This document shows positions 23,185-36,106 of a stretch of 64,000 nt of DNA, piece by piece. This DNA comes from Hydrangea macrophylla (taxonomy: Eukaryota > Streptophyta > Magnoliopsida > Cornales > Hydrangeaceae): assembly GCA_033977485.1 (NCBI GenBank), contig CM066997.1, positions 75,548,634 to 75,612,633 on the forward strand. Direction: 5' to 3'. Each line of letters opens with the position of its first letter. Within the stretch, counting starts at the first letter, position 1. Both the position numbers and the translations under genes were made by a program. The notes under the pieces are model-generated. The model was not told where the DNA came from. It worked only from the letters and a program-made list of their open reading frames with translations, and did no database searches.

Positions 23185-25787
23185 ACTCTTTGCTAGTCCT
23201 CGAGCAAAAAGAAAAGAAAAATAAAACTACTACTCCAAATACTACTCCATTTTCGCATGGATCACGATTGCATTTAACATATGCAATAAGCCTTTTAAAC
23301 CCCTAGGTGTCCCTAGTCGGACGAGTGAAGTCTCGTGAGGATTCTCGTCAACAAGTCAGCCACAACCATCTTTATTAACTTGTAAATTTTAAAACAAATT
23401 TTATTAAGAACAAAAACTAATAGTCAATACTCCTTATTATAAAACAATGATTTGAAATAGAATAACGAACAAGAAGAAATGGAATCAAACGTCTACCTAC
23501 ATCATGAAAAATAATCTCAAGCACATGCATCGTATAAATCAATAGAGTTTCTCATAAAATTGCACGTGTGTGATATGGTAGTCAAATGAACACGCGCATG
23601 TCATGAACTTGGAATATACTTCGGATGACCATCTAACTATGTCTTGACTACGAATCTCACAATGTCAATTACACTCTCAAATGAAACACTCAGAAACAGG
23701 TGTAATTTTTCTAATATATGGGAGCAAAGGAAATATATTTTCAAAACGATAAATGCTCACATATGACTCGAAAAAAAACGCATGACACGAAAGAACAATA
23801 GTCTCATGGATAGGATGCCAACAGTCAAGAAAAATTAATCATTACCATGTTTTAATCCCCTCCCATCGTTTACATATCCAAACCATGTTTTCTAGGATCA
23901 AATAGGACTTTTCAAAGGTTGTAATGTGGCTCAGACAATGGAAAAGGATAGAAAGGGTTCATTAGGTAGTTTTCAGAATGGTATTGTAAGGCATGTTCAA
24001 TTTCTTTCATTCATCTCTTCCACCAACTTTCATCTTTTTCATTCTCTTCTTTTCAATTTTTTTTAATTTCTTTTTTTTTTTATCAACCTTCTTCCTCTTT
24101 ATTTTTTTTCAATCTTTTCTTTTCCTTTTCGTTGCTCTTGAAACAAATATTCATTGAATACCAAGGCAACCACTCCAAACATCATCTTATCTTCTTTTTC
24201 TTCTTCTTCTCAATCACACATCGCCTTAACAACACTAAAAGGTGACGAATCTTTCAGTGGTGAACTCCAAGTTGGTCAAGTTGGAGCAAAAACAGGATAA
24301 TGGTAATTAAAGAAAAAAAAACGGCATTTTAATGGCTCAACGGGCGAACTAAGGAAATTTATCATTTATCGGTCGGCAGTAAACAAAAAGGGCCTAAAAT
24401 CATGTCCTATGGTTATATGGTTCTTCAATGTTTACGACGGAAGATTATTTAACATGGTAACAAATATTTTAACTTGACTATCAACCAAAACAAGAATAAT
24501 GAGACTAAACAACGAGTTAATGCGCTATTTCAATGAAATTCGACAAACACATAATGTACTTATAACCCTCTAAAAAGAAAAGATAGGCTCAAAAGCTCAC
24601 CGGGTCTAGTCTCCACCTTGTGTTATCTAGAAATTCGAATCATATTATAGTTCACATCAGACATATATTCAAGCAACTACGTGCATTGCATAGGTTTGTG
24701 TGCAAATTTATGATATAAAACTACGATTCCAAACGATACATGACCTAAAACATTATATCATGACTTCAGTAAATATTTAATTACATCTTCTCTTGTTTAT
24801 CATTCTATAACAATCAAAGTTCTCTATCAAAAAGTATCAAATTGAGATTGCAAAAACCGTAGGTAATCATCGTTTATTTAAACACACTTATCGAAAAATT
24901 TTGCATAAACTAATGTGCATGTGTAGTGCATACCCCCAAACCTAAACCATTCATTGTCCCCAATGAAACAATAAAATGAAAGAAAGGAGAGTAGGTAAGA
25001 AAGGAACGATAGTACCTCGATCTCGACAAGCATAGAACAGGTGAACACAAAGGAATATGGCAATAAAGTTCAATGTTACCTGTTACTTCTTAACAAAAGA
25101 AAAGTAAACAAATAAAATAATAAAAACAGCTAAAAGAATTATAACTAAGCTAAATGAAACTAAGTAAACTATAAGAAGAAACAAAACTATGAAGACAACA
25201 TGAAAATAAACTATATAAGGAAATAAAACATAACCAGAAGTATGAAAACAATCAAAGACTCGATCGACAAGTACCTAAGAAACAAAAACAGAAAAGTAAA
25301 AACAACTAGAACAAGTGTGGGGGAAAGATATAGAAAATAAAAGAAAAAATTCGGGAAATTGGGAAATCGCACGAGCGGTCCGCTCGAGCGGCCGTCGCGC
25401 GTGCGAATTCCCAGATTTTTTTTTTTTTTTAATCACAGGTACCTCGCGCCCGCGATTCCAGGCGCAAGGAGAACCCGAGAGCTCATATAAAGAAAAAGAA
25501 AAAAAAAACACTAAGGCACATTCTCGCGCGAGCGGGCCGCGCGAGCGACGTCTCGCGCGAGCGGGTCGCGCGCGCGAGAATGGTATTTTCCATTTTTTAG
25601 CTAAAATTATATATATAATATTAAAATAAATTAATTCCAACTCCCAAACCTGTCCAAAATGTCCAAAACAGACTCGAACAGACTCAAAAACGACCAAAAA
25701 TAATAAAAACGAACGAAATAAAGCCTGGGTTGCCTCCCAAGAAGCGCTATCTTTTACGTCTTTAGCTAGACCGTTCTAGCTCAAGAC
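23185..25787. other. Element D non-coding 3' region in place of pol
   Basis: About 2.6 kb of AT-rich sequence with no RT or integrase motif in any frame I read. Nearest gag-protease (25725-25750) is a cttgggaggcaaccca-type block on the minus strand, familiar from Athila/Tat elements downstream of their coding region. GC-rich modules occupy 25363-25412 and 25520-25582. A second polypurine-like block is at 24932-24943. Confidence 0.65.
25520..25582. repeat. GC-rich palindromic module of element D
   Basis: Begins attctcgcgcgag and ends cgcgcgcgagaat, with cgcgcgag copies between, so the whole 63 bp can fold back. A related module (25363-25412) runs from tcgcacgagcgg to gtcgcgcgtgcga. Open frames across this zone on both strands are composition artefacts. 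Confidence 0.75.
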
Positions 25788-28461
25788 TCACGGAGGCCGT
25801 AAATCGGACTGTGTACCCCTAAGGATGTCAGGGAGATTTCGGTGATAAGCAGAAATAACGTCGCTATGAGTCAATTTATTTAACGGTTCTTGCTCATGTT
25901 CACATCGATTTCTCACCTTCCGAGTAAATTCATCGTTAGGGTCCAGGTTATTTGCATTCATCCTCTCACTACTCACCATATTATTTCCATTACTCATAGG
26001 TATTGCGTAGTTGGGTTCAATAGTTTGTCTTACCTCACTCTCCGCCTCACATAGGTAATCGTCGTCTTTAGGAGGTTGATCAATAGCATTAAAGACGTTT
26101 AATTTTAAGTTCATGTTCCCAAATGACACCTTCATTACCCCTGTCCGACAGTTAACACGAGCGTTAGCGGTTGCTAAGAATGGACGGCCTAAGATGACAG
26201 GAGTGTGTTTTCGAGCATCTAGCACAGGTTCAGTGTCAAGGACCATGAAGTCGACAGGATAATAGCATTTATCAACTTTAACCAAGACGTCCTCGACGAT
26301 TCCTCTAGGTATTTTAATAGAACAATCTGCTAATTGTATGGTAGCGGCCGTAGGTTTAAGTTCACCTAATCCTAGTTGTTTGTAGACATGGTAAGGTAAG
26401 AGATTAACACTCGCACCTAAGTCAAGGAGAGCCCTATGGATGACAGTGTCACCTATGACACATGAAATCGTAGGCGTACCTGGATCTTTATACTTCGGAG
26501 TAGCATGTTGGAAAATGGAACTTACTTTTTCCGTGAGAAAGACCTTTTTCGGAGTATGAGTGCGCAATTTACGTTTTTGAGTGCAAAGGTCTTTTAGACA
26601 TTTAGCGTAAGCGGGAATTTGTTTTATAGCGTCGAGAAATGGAATATTGATTTTTACTTGTTTAAACACCTCGAGTATATCTTCAGCTTTTGACCCTTTC
26701 TTAGACAAATGTGACGATCCCTCAACATTTGGTGGAAAAGGTAGTTTTGGAATAATATTAGTTGAGACCGGTTCTTTATCTTTTCTACTTTGATTCACGT
26801 CCTCACCCCTCTCTTTATTCGAGCTAACGTTTACATCCCTCATAACCTCCCTCGGAATCTCAACAACTTCTTCCTCTCGAATAGTCGTCCTATTTGACAC
26901 AGCGTTCACTTGCTCATTCGTACCACCCACCTCGTATTGTCCCTTAGGGTTCGAAATAGGTTGACTTGACAACTTACACTCGGTTAAACAATTTAGCGTG
27001 TTAGCTATTTGTCCCACTTGGGACTCCAATTTTGCAATGGACTGGGTGTGGGAATGTACTAACTGGATCACCTGACCAAAACTTTCAAGTGAGGCCAACA
27101 CCTTCTCCTCAAATGCATTATTACGTGGAGGTGGAGGAGGAGGTTGTTGGTATTGACATTGTTGAGGTCTATAAGCGTTAGGGAAATTACTCATCTCATT
27201 ATTATTATTATTATTTTTCCATGAAAAATTAGGATGGTTTCTCCATGGCGCGTCTGGATTATTAGTAGTCGAATTATAATTATTTCGTGGGTATTGTTGA
27301 ATAGAATTAATGTATTGCTCCACGAATTCCAGAAATTGACTCGCCGATGGACATGCAAGTATAGAATGTGAAGGATCAGAACATAATGCACAAATTTCAT
27401 AAGCGGGTGAGGTAATCATTTGGTTTATTGTTAAAAGTCGGTCAAGTTTTTTAGATAGTTCTTTTATTTCAATTGACTGACTTGACTCGAGCTTTACCTC
27501 TCTCTTAGGTTGTGAATGATATCCCTCGGAACATACTGACACAGTCTGATGCATCGAATTCTCGCTTAATGTTTCAAAGATTTTCCATGCCTCGTCGGCG
27601 CTTTTGTGTAGGAAGGTACCCGCACAAACGACATCGACGGTGTTACGGACCGAGGGAATAAGTCCCTCGTAAAAGACTTGTACTAACTGCCACTTAGGAA
27701 CCTGATGATGTGGACACGAACGTAATAATTCTTTAAATTTTTTCCAAGTATCATAAAGTGTTTCCCCATCTTGCATAACAAAGTTTGTTATGGATTTCCT
27801 TATCTGATTCGTACGCATAATAGGAAAAAACTTTTGTAAAAATGCGGTGTGTAAGGCTTCCCATGTTTTAATTGTGTTTGGCTCAAGTGATTGAAGCTAA
27901 TACTTAGCTTTATCTTTTAAAGAGAATGGAAAGAGCCGCAATTTTAATTCATCATCAGTTAAGTTTTGGATTTTCAAAGTAGAACATATATCTTGAAAAT
28001 CGCCTAAGTGTTTATATGGATCTTCATTTAAACGACCATGGAAAGATGGAAGTAGCGAGATCGTAGACGACTTTTATCTCAAAGTGAGATGCCGTCGCCT
28101 CCGGTAAATCAATACATGTTTGTGGCGTGTAAGTCGTAGGAATAAAATAATCTTTAAGTGGAGGAGGTGGCGGTATATTAAGATTATTCATATTAGCTCC
28201 GTTGTTATTTTGGTTGTTTTTGTTATTTCCAATGTTTGCCATTTTAATCGGTTCTATGTTATGAAAGCGTGGTTTCTTTAGTCTTGTAAGAGTACTACGT
28301 ATTTCGGACTCAAATAAAGACGTTGGTTTTGGTGTCAAATCGTCGTCTATTAAAAACCTTGTTTCAGAAGTTACGTTTGAAGACTTGTTAAGTCTTAAGG
28401 TACGTTCAAGTTCAGAGTCGAAAGGTTGTAATTCCGGTTTATTTGAACGCGTACCTAACAT
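25788..28461 (-). pseudogene. Element D gag-protease
   Basis: Starts at the minus-strand ATG 28461, 477 bp inside the primer-binding site. An N-terminal segment (28461 to about 28060) is followed by a frameshift, then the gag core (FHGRLNEDPYKHLGDF, LRLFPFSLKDKAKY). One TAG (27897-27899) sits where Trp is usual. The 676-codon open frame 27818-25788 continues gag (CPHHQVPKWQLVQVFYEGL), a zinc-knuckle-like CALCSDPSHSILAC, a Pro/Asn-rich linker, and the protease (DTVIHRALLDLGASVNLLP, where the active triplet is DLG as in this lineage, then VILGRPFLATANA). Only one frameshift and one stop in about 890 codons suggest recent activity. It supplies particle and protease but no polymerase. Confidence 0.9.
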
Positions 28462-28937
28462 AAACTAAAACAAAGGAAAAGAAACTAAAACGACTAACTA
28501 AACAAAAGAAACAAATAGCAATCACGCAAATAAGACGATAAGCAAGCACACAGTACTACTATGATGCATGAATATTATCCTGTAATGCAATGACCGCGTC
28601 AAGCCCAGCGCCCCGGGTTTCCTAGCTAATGCAGTGTTCACTCCACAACTAACCTAATGCAAGTAATTGCGTCTCAGCGCTCTGACTTACAGTGATTGGA
28701 TGCGAAGTTAAACAAGAAGCAATTTATTTTATTTTATTTATATTTTTATTTGCGTAAGCTCCTTTGATGTAATTAGCTACTCCACTCAGAAACGTTGGAA
28801 TTTGATGACTCGAAAACCTATAAAATAAAAGAACAAGTTAGTAATTTAAAACAAAAACGGAAAATAAGAAGAATACAAACTAATCTAATATTTACGAATT
28901 AACTAAACTAAGATTATAAAACTAAAGGTAGTAATGC

Positions 28938-28958
28938 AATCCCCGGCAACGGCGCCAA
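28938..28958 (-). promoter_or_regulatory. Element D primer-binding site
   Basis: Minus strand TGGCGCCGTTGCCGGGGAT lies 4 bp inside the right LTR. It is complementary to the 3' end of plant tRNA-Asp as used by Athila/Tat elements. Confidence 0.88.
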
Positions 28959-28962
28959 AAAT

Positions 28963-30434
28963 TGATCTTGTCAATATCAATATATAAAAGTATACTTTAC
29001 TTTTCTAAAGATTTGCAGTGTGGAAGTAAAGGTCGAACCCACAGAGATTGATTAACTACCGCGCTTTAATTTTAAAACCTAAATCTAATTAATTAAGAAA
29101 AACAGATTTTGATTTGATTAAAATAAAACTAAGAACAATAAAAGTAAATCTAAATTATGAAAGCAATTAAAGTTGTTTTAAAGATATTTAAAGGGAACCT
29201 AGGATTGCAAATCCACCACTAGCTTCATAATAGGAATACTTATGAATCACTTTAGCCTATTAAGTTGGATGATAATGGAGAATTGTAGCTACAAGCCCAA
29301 TTCCTCCGTCAAGAAAATAACTATGGTTCAAGCACCAACATAATCCATCTTCGGTTAGCACGAATTATCCCACACTAAACTAGGGTTGTGGTATAATCTG
29401 TCTAATCTAGGCATGGACTATTCGGATACTTGATAGCACAATTCAATAAAGCACCATTACATGTAAACAATCCATACAAGCACAGCAAATATAGATCATT
29501 GAGTACATCACAGTCAAAATAGATCTAAGACAAGAATAAACTTTGAAACTATGATTTAATCAATAAAAATACGATTTATTTATAAAAATCCTCTAAACAT
29601 GTAATCATCATCCATACATAATAAATCTAAAATAAAAACATAAATAAAACCCTATTACTTGGCTAGGGTTTCATTGAAACCCTAGATCTAGAGTCTAGTT
29701 GTCCATAGAATTGATGAACGGCAAGAGGTTGATGGAGGAGGCCATGGGAATCCTTGGTCTTCTTTTTCTTCTCCTTGCTTTTCTCTCTTCAATGGCTGAA
29801 AATAATGTATAATATGGCTGTATATTGATGTGTATAATGATGTGTAATCTTCAATTTGATTTAGAATAGGATTTATATAGAGTTTGGAAGGATTTAGGAA
29901 GCTTTCCTAAGTCAAATCGCACTAAAACAACTATATTTACGTTTCTGGACGTCATATGCACAAACCACCTTCGCTGGGCACCTTAATTTAATAAAATACG
30001 CGTTTTTGGTTTTTTCAAAGGTCGCTCGCGCGACCCGCTCGCGCGAGGTCCTTTTCGCTGCACTGCGCAACTTTCATAGAATTACGATAACTTTTTGCTC
30101 GGAACTCGGATTGACTCGCCATTTGAAGCCACGCGTCCGTAACTCGAAGATCTACATTTTATATCTCTGGAGAAATTTCTCAAATCCAAAGTATTATTTG
30201 TCAAAAATGTGATTTTCCAAGATTGCTACTGCATTCAGCTTTCACCGGAATCACCATTTGAGCCCAGGATGACTTCCAAAGCCACTAATCATTGGATTTT
30301 TGTGCATTTCCAAGTTAAAGCTCCAAATCCTACAAAATTTAGAATACTTATTAAACAATAACTAATAACTACATGAAATGGGCTAACAAAGCGTATTTTT
30401 AGAACTATAAACGGTAACTATTCCTCGCCGATCA
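28963..30434 (-). repeat. Element D right LTR (5' LTR in element sense)
   Basis: 1,472 bp, near-identical to 21699-23171. TATA at 29871-29880 (minus). Several differences from the left copy are single transitions in the GC-rich module and its surroundings. Confidence 0.92.
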
Positions 30435-30732
30435 CTCTTCTTATTCCTCGAAACCATATCTCGTTCATCATTTCTTATTCTTGATACTATGCCTTGTTCG
30501 TCTTTTCTCATTCTCAAAACCATGTCTTATTTAAACCCAATCATTCCCTTTGAAACTTAACCCAGAACTGAACTGATCAATGACATTGACTGAAAGAAGA
30601 CTTAACTCCAAACGCATTTACTGGTCAAGAAAGAACAACACTCAACAATGAATAGTTAACTGTCGCACAACTGGCACTCAAACTGTCGCCCAAATGGCAT
30701 AAGTGTGCGGGACATTAACAATCTCTTGGTCG

Positions 30733-30994
30733 AACACGTCATGCCGATCCTCAGGTCGCCCGCACGTTACCGAACACGTCATGCCGATCCTCAGACCAAA
30801 GGTACGAGAAATTAATAATCACTTGGACGAACACGTCGTGCCGATCCTCAGGTCACCCGTACATAACCGAACACGTCATGCCAATCCTCAGTCCAAGGGT
30901 GCGAAAAAATAATCAACCACTTGATCGAACACGTCACGACGATCCTCAGGTCATCCGCACTTGACCGAACACGTCATGCCGATCCTCAGATCAA
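30733..30994. repeat. Higher-order tandem repeat in element A left LTR
   Basis: The core cgaacacgtcatgccgatcc (continuing tcag) occurs six times with alternating short and long spacers (about 40 and 55-58 bp). This makes three composite units of roughly 96 bp. The same array is at 37721-37982 in the other LTR. The open frames over it are repeat artefacts. Confidence 0.85.
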
Positions 30995-31693
30995 GGAACA
31001 AAACATAACTCACCAATCGACTCCATGGAATAATCGAGAGACCAACTTTGCAAGAATTATCCAAACACGACACAAAAGTTCACGAATCAACTTTGACCAG
31101 TAGACACACGACTAGAAACGAGGCCCAATGTCCCTTATTCACATTAAATCTGTTATCGAAGGTTTTATCATTATTTTACGCATTCGCACGTTTCGTAGTT
31201 TAGTTCATTAATATCATCCATTTATAACCGTTAATATTTCGCTATACGTCCGACATTCCATTTTCCTCTCAATATACTTACGATGGAAACTTTCCCGATC
31301 ACTTATCAACGCAATAATCGTGCCATACAATATATTTATAGTTTGGGTATGAACTTTCAACGGTCATTAAACTATATTCACGTAACTTATGGATTTATAA
31401 TCATGGATTTAATATCAATAAACATATAGATGAAACCCTTAACATACTCATCTACGCAATAGCTCTACCATAGCACAAGATTTTTATAACAACACAAATA
31501 CTGGAAAACTAGCATCAACAATCAACACCATGCATAACAAAACATCATACAAAAAGCTACACAATCTGCTAGGATACATTTTCACTGTGTTGGCTGAATT
31601 AACATGATTTATTTGGGCATGATAAATTGCTTTATAGATCAAACTCAAAACTAAAACATTATATATAATAGGAATATCTTCATGTACAAAAAA

Positions 31694-32345
31694 AATCTAA
31701 CTTCAATTACATTTTTGAGCTACTCAAACTATTTATTTTACAAGACATTTCTTATATCTCGGACTGTTCTGTCCCAGATTTATAGTACTGCATTGTACGT
31801 GAATTTCACCTATGAAGGAGTGGTTTTTAGACTGAGCTATAGAAAGGTTATTTGTAGATAAATGAGTTATCTTTCTTCACAAAAAAACCTAGCTTAATTC
31901 GCATTTTTGGGCTGCACAAAACATTCATTTTACTAAACTATGTTCTGCTGAAAGTTTCAGTTTCTCAGATTTATAACAGTGAGTTGTACATGCATTTTAC
32001 CCATGAAGGAGTGATTTCTAGACTGAGCTATAGAAGTCTTATTTGTAGATATATGAGTTAGCTTTTTCCACAAAAAAACCTAGCTTAATTCGGATTTTCA
32101 AGCTGCACAAAACATTCATTTTACTAAACTATTTTCTGCTGAGAGTTTCAGTTTCTCAGATTTATAACACTGCATTGTACATGCATTTCACCCATGAAGG
32201 AGTGATTTCTAGACCAAGCTATAGAAGAGTTATTTGTATATAAATGAGTTATATTTTACCACAAAGAAACCTAGCTTAATTCGGATTTTTGAGCTGCACA
32301 AAACATTCATTTTACTAAGCTGTGTTTTGTTGAATGTTTTAGTTT
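31694..32345. repeat. 191-bp tandem units in element A left LTR
   Basis: The landmark cctagcttaattcg or its variant lies at 31694, 31888, 32079 and 32270. The right LTR has one unit fewer (38682, 38876, 39066). This accounts for the length difference between the two LTRs (about 3,103 versus 2,910 bp). Confidence 0.88.
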
Positions 32346-33329
32346 CTCAGATTTAAGGATTTGTCTTGCATGTCATGAAAACTTCAACACAACAACATCA
32401 AACTCCTACTAAACATTAATACATGCTATATATCTTCTAAGTTGAGTTAGATTACTCACAACAACTTGAAACTAAGCTTGGATTGTTGATTTGAGCTTGA
32501 TGGAGCTCGAACTTAACTTCACTAGTGAACTTCTTCTCCTTCTAACTTTCTATTTCTTCTCTCTTTTTCTCATGAACCACCCAAGTCCTAATTTTCTCTC
32601 CAAAAATTCAGATTGTGATCTAACTAAGAGAGTGTAGTGTGTGCATGTGCTTGTTTATATAGAATTTCCATGTGCTAGGTGTCCTTTGCATGTTGCATGC
32701 TTAGGACATGTGTCCATTAAGTGGACATGTGTCCAAGAGGGTGGCATGTGGTTGCCACATGGCCGACCATGTGGGCCTACCTCGGGTTGTGTACCAGTTC
32801 CTCGGTTTACATGCAAAAGTTCCTCGGTATGCTTGTCGGTCTCGAAGTACGTGCAAACTGGTCTTATTTCTAATGTCCAAGTCCGGGTACGGGACTAAGT
32901 TAAATCTTATTATGGTCGAGTCGGTACGGTTACTACAGGCTATATGGTAATAATACAACATGTCCATACCGTCACGTAATTAAAATAATAATATAATAAT
33001 ATAGTGGGTCCAATACAGAAAATTACAGGTGTTACATCTTCCACCACCTATCAAAGGATTTCGTCCTCGAAATCTAGATTTTGCTAGGTCTTAGAAAGTA
33101 CAAAGTACTAATCATATCTCATATTTTAAGGTTGTGAGGTTCCCACTAGCTAACCTTCTCCTAAATTCTTTCAAACATCCAAACTTCTTTTGCTAAAACA
33201 ATGCCAAGTGAAATTCATAGTTCTGACAATGAATATGGCACCTTCGATCTTTCGTCTTGTTCAATGCTGAGATTAATTTGGTGATCTGCAAGTTCTCTTT
33301 CGGGATCTTCTTGGTGGTGGAACCTTGTT

Positions 33330-33644
33330 TTGAGTTTCTCATTCTGGACAATCTTTGCGAACGCGTTCAGTCTTTCCACAATTGAAGCACTGCGCCTATC
33401 AACTTGTGAGCTATTTCGGTGCTTTGCATTCTTTGAAGTGATGTCCAGATATTCCGCAGCCGTCGCAGATATCACGTTGCTTTGGATTTGTCTCAACGGC
33501 AGTCTGATTAACTTTGCTTTCATCATTTCTTTGCCTCTTGTGATGATTCTTGATGTATCTAGAGTTTTCCTCAATGATTGTGGACTGCATTTGAGTAGTT
33601 GTTCGTGATACTGGTTTGTTTCTTCTACGTCTTTGATCAGGCAA
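33330..33644 (-). pseudogene. Element A gag C-terminus with two zinc knuckles
   Basis: The first knuckle CDGCGISGHHFKEC (33426-33467) is a perfect CX2CX4HX4C. The second, CFNCGKTERVRKDC (33348-33389), lies in another minus-strand frame and has Arg in place of the His ligand. A basic, Arg/Lys-rich stretch precedes them. This is the nucleocapsid-like RNA-binding end of a gypsy gag. A frameshift and stops separate the parts, and no protease follows before the polypurine tract at 33037-33048. Confidence 0.75.
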
Positions 33645-36106
33645 GATTCTTACCTCTCAGCTTCTTGATGCGAGGGTTGAGAAGTCTAGTTGGTCTCACG
33701 ATTGTCTTCTATAACTTGTAGGGTTCATGGCGTCCTTTTAAGCGTGTTATTGTGATTGAGTTCCTTTGCGTGTCGACATGAAATCGTCATGGAGTTTCGG
33801 CATCGTAGGTGATGACACAAGTCGTTAAGCAATTTCTCTATGCATTAATTAATACCAAGCATATAAGTTGTTACTAATAATTAGAGTAGGATTGAATTCA
33901 CTTGTAAGGAGTTGAATTCATAACAAAATGAATATTCATTAAGTACTGAGTTAGAAACGAAGAGGTACGTGATCAATCACTTGTAGGATCACAATGTATA
34001 CAATGAGTATCTAAGAATAACCATTCGAAGATTACTATAGGACAATCATAGTAAAGCAATGACTATAGGCGCAAGGCCTCCCAAGTAGGACATAAGAATT
34101 CCTTATCTCATGAGCCAATAATTTAGGTGAAGCCTTAATGATAAAAGTCAAGGTTACTAATAAGAAGAATTTGTGAAATGAAAGGAAATGAAGACTAATT
34201 TACAAAGGGGTGCAATATACTTGAGTTCCTTAGGTGAACAAATACAAAGAGATCCTTTGCAATAATGTCAAGGGATACGCACTTGCGAAAGTTGGTCAAA
34301 CGGTTGGCAGTCCAAACGATTTACAAAGATTAATTTAACAGATCATAAGTCCAAATGACTTACAATGATTGGTTTATAAATGAATTATTGGAATCGATTT
34401 TCATGGTGATAAGTCCAAAGAGGTGACTTATAGCATTAGAAAGCAAATGAATTCACAATTGGATTTATCAATGATCAGAATGATCCAAAATCTTGTTAAG
34501 TGAAATCAGAGAAGACAACGAATAACTGTCAATTAGTGAAACAATAAAGGACATCCCATGGTTCATCATAAGGATAATTGATCTAACGCAACCAATGGTA
34601 GAAAATAGTAGGTTTACTCAAAAGGAGTTAAATTAGAAAGATGAATATAATTACTCAGCCTTACATAGTTTTAATTTATAACGTACACAGGGTCAGAGAT
34701 GCATTTCTTCAGCATGTTGATGGAACATCGATGTTGTAAACCTGAAACTTGTCTTCCCTTGGTAGGCCCTATGCGATCTGATCATTGGCTTGAAGGTGGA
34801 ATGCAATACTGATCTTCACTAATGTTTGCGGTGCGAGTCGTTCGTTGTGATTAAACGTGGTCGATGTCAGGAGTCTATGAGGTCATTCGATCTGTTGAAG
34901 GTATGTTCTATTCTTGCATCTTCCATCGCCTCGGGTTAAGTCAATATCTCATGTGCTCCTTGTAGTAGGGTTGACCCTGGTAGTGTAGCAGGTTGTGGCT
35001 TGAGTGGTCTCAAAAGCGATTCTGAATGGGCGACATGGAGGTGTCTAAATAACTCGTTTCCATAGTCACTTGCGCTAGTGCCGTCAGCGGTCTTCCATAA
35101 GCCTTGTATTAGTCTTCCAAATACACCAGTGGGATCGATCTCCTTAGGTATTATGTTGCTTAGCCTTCTGGACTGGTCCTCAGTTTTTTTTTTTGATGTT
35201 TCATCCATTACAGAGGTCGAGAGGATCCTTCTGTTCCTACGTATGAGTTTGTGTCTATAAGGTTTCTATCATACCTTATGCGAAGCAATCATACCTATTA
35301 CATCTCACATTATAGTTATCATCTTAATCTCAATAACTAAGATATGATGATTGAAGCGATTGAATAGATTGATCCAAAATGAAACTGAATTTGAAAAGAC
35401 ATATGAATTCTTACATATAGAAGTACAATAGTAGAATGATGTGATCCATTCAAGAATAAGATGTAAATCTAACAATGATTAAGTGACTGTTTACTATGGA
35501 AGTAATCATACTATCTCAAGATTTGTAGGAAATGAAAGTAATTAATGGCATAAGTCCTTCAACAAATGAAATAAGAATTAGGTATTTCATAATTGAAATA
35601 GTCCAAACGAAACCCACTGATAAAGAATAAGGTAACAACTGAGAGAGACAATAAGAGGTCAAGATGTACAGAGAGTACAACGTTTTTGAGTTCATGGCAA
35701 GAACAAGGACAGAGAACTCATTTAGAATTATTTCAAATGAAATGAACATGTAAGAATTTGTTCAAGGAATAATAAGTCAAAAAGAATGACTTTACAGTAC
35801 TAGTGATCGAACTTGTTCTCAAAAGAATTTGTCAAGAATCGGATGATCAAGGTACATACTCAAGAATTGTTGACTGGGAAATTTCTAAAAATTCAAGGAA
35901 ATGAATTACTTATCAAGGAGTATATCACAATAATTATTGACGGTAATCGGAGCCACTTTACAAAATATATAGATACCATTTTCAGAAGAAATGGCCATTA
36001 GAATAGAAGGCATCGATTTACTCAAAAGGAGTGGAATGAGCAGAAAGGATATAACTGCTTACTATGGTACTCCCTTACCATATCTAAGGTAAAGTTTACC
36101 TCTCTT
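33645..36106. other. Element A internal region without recognisable pol
   Basis: I read through all frames and found no RT, integrase or protease motif. A 90-codon minus-strand frame at 34936-35208 is not recognised. The region is probably decayed gag and spacer. Confidence 0.5.

Larger units (their letters stand above)
21699..30434 (-). mobile_element. Element D: Athila/Tat-type Ty3/gypsy with gag-protease only
   Basis: 8,736 bp, TGATCTTGTC...GCCGATCA, flanked by a perfect 5-bp duplication CTCTT (21694-21698 and 30435-30439) inside the element A LTR. The uninterrupted site is preserved at about 37425-37440. LTRs are 21699-23171 and 28963-30434, differing at about 20 positions by my hand count. 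The minus-strand primer-binding site TGGCGCCGTTGCCGGGG lies beside the right LTR and matches the tRNA-Asp type used by Athila/Tat elements. Gag-protease is present; RT, RNase H and integrase are absent. It is the youngest layer of the nest. Confidence 0.93.
21193..33036 (-). repeat. Element A left LTR, split by element D
   Basis: Pieces are 21193-21698 and 30440-33036, with the CTCTT duplication counted once; joined length is about 3,103 bp. It contains the 96-bp higher-order repeat (30733-30994), 191-bp tandem units (from about 31694 to 32345), a minus-strand TATA box CTATATAAAC (32653-32662) and upstream palindromes GGACATGTGTCC (32704-32715, 32723-32734). Confidence 0.92.

Noticed and set aside
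25275..25697. Open frames on both strands through the Arg/Ser-rich GC region
   Set aside because: Caused by the GC-rich palindromic modules; low complexity and in opposite frames at once.
30703..31103. Repeat-rich open frames possibly resembling a CRISPR-like array
   Set aside because: Spacers are themselves repeated and the array is inside both LTRs of a plant retroelement; it is a higher-order tandem repeat.
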